Positions 7,195 through 9,421 of a stretch of 9,421 nucleotides of DNA are shown piece after piece. The notes under the pieces are model-generated. The model saw only the letters and a list, made by a program, of their open reading frames with translations, was not told the origin of the DNA and made no database searches. The translations under genes and the position numbers were made by a program. This stretch comes from Deltaproteobacteria bacterium (GTDB lineage: Bacteria > Myxococcota_A > UBA9160). Where the stretch lies: the NCBI GenBank assembly GCA_003520425.1, contig DOUU01000188.1:1-9421 (forward strand). Reading direction: 5' to 3'. Every line of letters begins with the position of its first letter. Positions within the stretch are counted from its first letter, which is position 1.

Positions 7195-7269
7195 ATGGGC
7201 GACGTAGTTGAACTCTTCGGCGGCCCCGTGGCCCGCCTGCATCGCCGCACTCTCGAGGACCAGGGCTGA
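7195..7269 (+). CDS. 24-residue mini-ORF, possible leader peptide
   Basis: ATG 7195 follows AGAAGG (7185-7190) at short spacing and opens a frame reading MGDVVELFGGPVARLHRRTL, ending at TGA 7267-7269. A second mini-ORF begins two bases later. No family is recognised. It may be a leader peptide that loads ribosomes for the downstream kinase, or simply a chance frame. The evidence is position and a fair ribosome site only. Confidence 0.3.
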   Translation: MGDVVELFGGPVARLHRRTLEDQG

Positions 7270-7271
7270 GG

Positions 7272-7337
7272 ATGCGCGTGTTCGAGATCGCGGCGCGCCA
7301 GGGCTACACAACCGCTCGGAGGAGCGCGCCGAGGTGA
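7272..7337 (+). CDS. 21-residue mini-ORF coupled to the kinase start
   Basis: ATG 7272 opens a frame starting MRVFEIAARQGYTT that stops at TGA 7335-7337, overlapping the kinase GTG (7334-7336) as GTGA. Such overlaps usually couple translation of the second gene to the first. The peptide itself is not recognised. The overlap is visible directly; its function is inference. Confidence 0.3.
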   Translation: MRVFEIAARQGYTTARRSAPR

Positions 7338-8281
7338 CGACGAAACAAAGTGCTCTCGACATCCCGGACAAGGTACGACGCACGGCGCTTGCGCACGGCC
7401 AAGAGGGCCTAGCGTGGCTTGCGGGCCTTCGAGGCCTTGTCTCGGAGCTCGAACGCGAATGGGGCCTTTCGCTTGGGCGCACGTTTCCTACGGGAACTGA
7501 GGCTTTCGTCGCCGAAGCCGCCACCGCAGAGGGACGACAAGGGGTGCTCAAGATCTCGATCCCGGGGCTCGATCCCCTGCGCCGGGAGCTGCGTACACTG
7601 CTTGCCGCAAACGGACGCAGCTACGTGCAGGTTCTGCGACACGACGCGGCGAGAGGGGTCATGCTTCTGGAACGGCTCGGCCCTCAGCTCCACCAACTCG
7701 GCCTGCGGCTCGATGCGCAAATCAAGATCATTTGCGTCACGCTTCAGGACGCTTGGATGGAGCCCCCCGAAGGCCTGCCGCTCATGTCCGGCGCGGAGAA
7801 GGCCAGCAGTTTGGCCGCTTTTATCGAAACAGCCTGGTCGGAGCTGGGGAAGCCGTGTTCAGAGCGCGCGATCGACAAGGCGCTTTCCTTTGCGGATGCT
7901 CGGCGCCAGGCCTTCGATCCAGAGGACGCGGTACTGGCGCATGGCGATGCTCATGCCTGGAACACGCTACTGGTACCCGGCGGTGGTCCGCGGCGTTTCA
8001 AATTCGTGGATCCCGACGGGCTCTTCATCGAACGAGCGTACGATCTTGGCATCTCGATGCGCGAATGGGGGACGGATCTGCTCGCCGGCGATCCGCTCGA
8101 GCTGGGACGGCGGCGCTGTCGCCAACTGGCCCAGCTGACCGGTGTGGAACCAGAACCGATCTGGCAGTGGGGCTTCATGGAGCGCGTGTCAAACGGTCTG
8201 CTTCTCAAACGGAAGGGTCTAGACCAGTTGGCCAGCGAGTCTTTGAGGCTGGCCGATGCTTGGACCGCAGGAGATCCGTAG
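7334..8281 (+). CDS. APH(6)/hydroxyurea phosphotransferase-family kinase
   Basis: A 315-residue protein kinase-like small-molecule phosphotransferase of the family that holds streptomycin 6-phosphotransferases and hydroxyurea kinases. Seen, numbering from GTG 7334: TGTEAF and VLKIS (71-75, Lys73 a likely ATP-binding lysine), hinge-like LLERLG (111-116), catalytic loop HGDAHAWN at 203-210 (Asp205, Asn210) and metal-binding VDPDG at 225-229. These are the full set for ATP-dependent transfer. It would act in the cytoplasm. Many chromosomal members do not confer resistance, so streptomycin resistance is only a possibility. Start: an in-frame TTG at 7208 would add 42 Arg/Ala-rich residues that do not look like the family, while GTG 7334 has GGAGG at 7318-7322 and couples to a mini-ORF stop. 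It is convergent with the VOC gene, with 6 bases between stops. Confidence 0.87.
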   Translation: MTTKQSALDIPDKVRRTALAHGQEGLAWLAGLRGLVSELEREWGLSLGRTFPTGTEAFVAEAATAEGRQGVLKISIPGLDPLRRELRTLLAANGRSYVQVLRHDAARGVMLLERLGPQLHQLGLRLDAQIKIICVTLQDAWMEPPEGLPLMSGAEKASSLAAFIETAWSELGKPCSERAIDKALSFADARRQAFDPEDAVLAHGDAHAWNTLLVPGGGPRRFKFVDPDGLFIERAYDLGISMREWGTDLLAGDPLELGRRRCRQLAQLTGVEPEPIWQWGFMERVSNGLLLKRKGLDQLASESLRLADAWTAGDP

Positions 8282-8287
8282 CCCCGA

Positions 8288-8764
8288 TCAGCGCGGCGTG
8301 GCCGAGTAGAATCGTATGGGGGTAATGCCTAGGCGCTCGATGAGATCGCGCCGCACCTCGTCATACTCGTAGCAATCCAACTCGAACTCGTTCCCGTAGG
8401 GGTCCTGAAAGTAGAACGCATAGCAGAGATCGTGGTCCACGACGGATTCTGCCTTCAACGGCTCTCTACTTGCTCCTCGAATGTTTGACGACTGAAGGCT
8501 CTCTGCGAAGGCAATGAACTCCTTGGCTCCGACTCGAAACGCAACCTCTGCCTTGATGTGTGCGTGCTGTCCGCGCTCGAAGAGGGCGAGCCCAGAACGA
8601 CCACCATCGGCTGAGATGTGCAACGGGCCACCCACGTCGGCCCAGAGCTTGTACCGTTCGACAATTTCGAACCCGAGGTTTTCCTTGTACCAACGTGCGG
8701 CCTCGTAACGGTCGGGGACCAGCAGATGCAGGTGGTCCAAGGAGCCCATCCTAAAATCGGCCAT
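8288..8764 (-). CDS. VOC-family (glyoxalase/dioxygenase-fold) protein
   Basis: A 158-residue vicinal-oxygen-chelate protein with the two beta-alpha-beta-beta-beta halves of glyoxalase I, extradiol dioxygenase and fosfomycin/bleomycin-resistance proteins. Numbering from ATG 8764: the first metal-ligand region is LDHLHLLVPD at 9-18 (likely His13), followed by ARWYKENLGF; the second half carries AEVAFRV (72-78) and YFQDPYGNEFELD (118-130), with Glu128 at the usual C-terminal metal position. The residue normally His in 'HVAFRV' is Glu73 here. The reaction is unknown. The gene follows the cupin gene, whose stop codon (8751-8753) lies inside this start region, so they are very likely one operon. 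ATG 8764 has AGGCGAG upstream; ATGs at 8776 and 8749 are possible alternatives, and 8749 would remove the overlap. Confidence 0.86.
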   Translation of the reverse strand: MADFRMGSLDHLHLLVPDRYEAARWYKENLGFEIVERYKLWADVGGPLHISADGGRSGLALFERGQHAHIKAEVAFRVGAKEFIAFAESLQSSNIRGASREPLKAESVVDHDLCYAFYFQDPYGNEFELDCYEYDEVRRDLIERLGITPIRFYSATPR

Positions 8765-9107
8765 GCTCGCCTGCATTCTGCAAATCGGCCGAAGCGTCCG
8801 ACCGTACAGGGTGATCGACGACTAGCGCGCGACCAGCCGTCCGCGCGCGCACCGCGTGTCGTGAGTTAAAGGGAATGATGGCTGCGGAGCCGGGCCCAGC
8901 GCGCTGCGCTGCACCGTCGATGGTCACCTCGAGCTCACCTTCGATCACGTTCCACACCTCCTCGTTGGGGTGCTCGTGTTCGTGAACGGACGCGCCGGCG
9001 TCGAACTCCCAGTAGGCAAAGGTCATGCTCTCCGAGCGATAGAAGCGTCCCCGCCAACCCGGTAACCGCTCCCATACCGCAAGGTCTCTCATGTCGATGA
9101 ACGCCAT
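8751..9107 (-). CDS. Small single-domain cupin protein
   Basis: A 118-residue single cupin barrel. Cupin motif 1 is clear: GASVHEHEHPNEEVWNVIEG at 38-57, with His42, His44 and Glu49/Glu50 as metal-ligand candidates and the closing Gly57. Motif 2 is looser: IIPFNSRHAV at 77-86 with His84. Small cupins of this kind bind a metal and act as isomerases, dioxygenases or ligand sensors; the substrate here is unknown. Start: ATG 9107 has AGGAG 7 bases upstream. A frame reaching to 9389 exists, but its extra N-terminal residues are unlike cupins. The gene's end overlaps the VOC gene by about 14 bases, so the two are probably co-translated; together they may act on one small metabolite, but that is inference. 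Confidence 0.87.
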   Translation of the reverse strand: MAFIDMRDLAVWERLPGWRGRFYRSESMTFAYWEFDAGASVHEHEHPNEEVWNVIEGELEVTIDGAAQRAGPGSAAIIPFNSRHAVRARTAGRALVVDHPVRSDASADLQNAGEHGRF

Positions 9108-9421
9108 TGCCTTGCTCCTCATCTGGTCTCTCGGAAGACATGGTACAAGCCGGACGCACCCGGGCGATTGGAAAAATCGGCGGCGGTCAGCCCGAGACCA
9201 CGAGGGAGCCGTCGAGCCCAGCGCTGGCAAGCTGCGACGGCCGTTCCCACCGGCAGCCTCGAATCCCCAGGGTAGACCCACCCACAGAGGGTCGGTGAGT
9301 GGAAAGGGCGCTCTTATAACTAGATCTTTTTCAGCGGATATACGCGAATCAGTGTCGAACGGATTCGCAGCCAGCGCTGCGCGAAGCACCTGACAACGCT
9401 ACTCCGGAGAATGCCCGTCGC
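9108..9421. other. Upstream region of the cupin-VOC pair, no gene seen
   Basis: No gene is supported to the window edge. An AT-richer patch at about 9311-9345 interrupts otherwise GC-rich DNA and, on the minus strand, reads TATAAG (9318 down to 9313) about 205 bases before the cupin start. This could be a -10 element, but no -35 is found at 16-18 bases spacing, so the promoter is only a suggestion. CAGCGCTG is a short palindrome near 9370. Confidence 0.35.

Noticed and set aside
9108..9389. N-terminal extension of the cupin protein up to 9389.
   Set aside because: ATG 9107 has a good ribosome site and the cupin fold begins right after it; the extension is unlike the family.
1..9421. CRISPR arrays, tRNA or rRNA genes, transposases or insertion-sequence ends.
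   Set aside because: I saw no regularly spaced repeats, no cloverleaf-like sequence with a proper T-arm and acceptor, and no transposase or terminal repeats.

Overview
The window is GC-rich, gene-sparse bacterial DNA with genes on both strands. The parts that suggest an origin are a large cyclase/ATPase/helical-repeat signalling protein, a PEP-CTERM sorting tail, a TPR protein, and single-gene or two-gene units separated by long non-coding stretches. Together these fit a large-genome environmental Gram-negative of a myxobacterial or deltaproteobacterial kind, but no marker gene is present and the taxonomy is inference only.

Layout, left to right. (1) Positions 3-2879 (+): the C-terminal part of a class III cyclase-like domain fused to a STAND/AAA-type ATPase and a long helical-repeat region; the 5' end lies outside the window. 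(2) 3136-4104 (+): a metallo-beta-lactamase-fold hydrolase with an N-terminal signal/anchor. (3) 4277-5254 (-): a membrane-anchored protein with five back-to-back 34-residue TPRs, convergent with (2). (4) 5255-6195: about 940 bases with no convincing intact gene. It holds an orphan PEP-CTERM C-terminus, two short palindromes and what may be the cut-off start of a gene. (5) 6196 to about 6830: a block with much higher GC at third codon positions, holding the 3' end of an unidentified gene and a complete PaaI-like thioesterase. (6) About 6830-7333: non-coding DNA with a strong hairpin, then two mini-ORFs chained to the next gene. (7) 7334-8281 (+): a kinase of the APH(6)/hydroxyurea phosphotransferase family. 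(8) 8288-9107 (-): an overlapping cupin-VOC gene pair, convergent with (7) with only 6 bases between the stop codons. (9) 9108-9421: no gene seen.

The genes do not form one pathway. Apart from the cupin-VOC pair and the mini-ORF/kinase chain, they look like independent accessory genes. The most informative signals are the composition island with its broken borders (about 6131-6830), the orphan PEP-CTERM tail, the hairpin and mini-ORF leader ahead of the APH(6)-like kinase, and the apparent loss of a catalytic Asn in the cyclase-like remnant. I did not find a convincing new multi-gene system.
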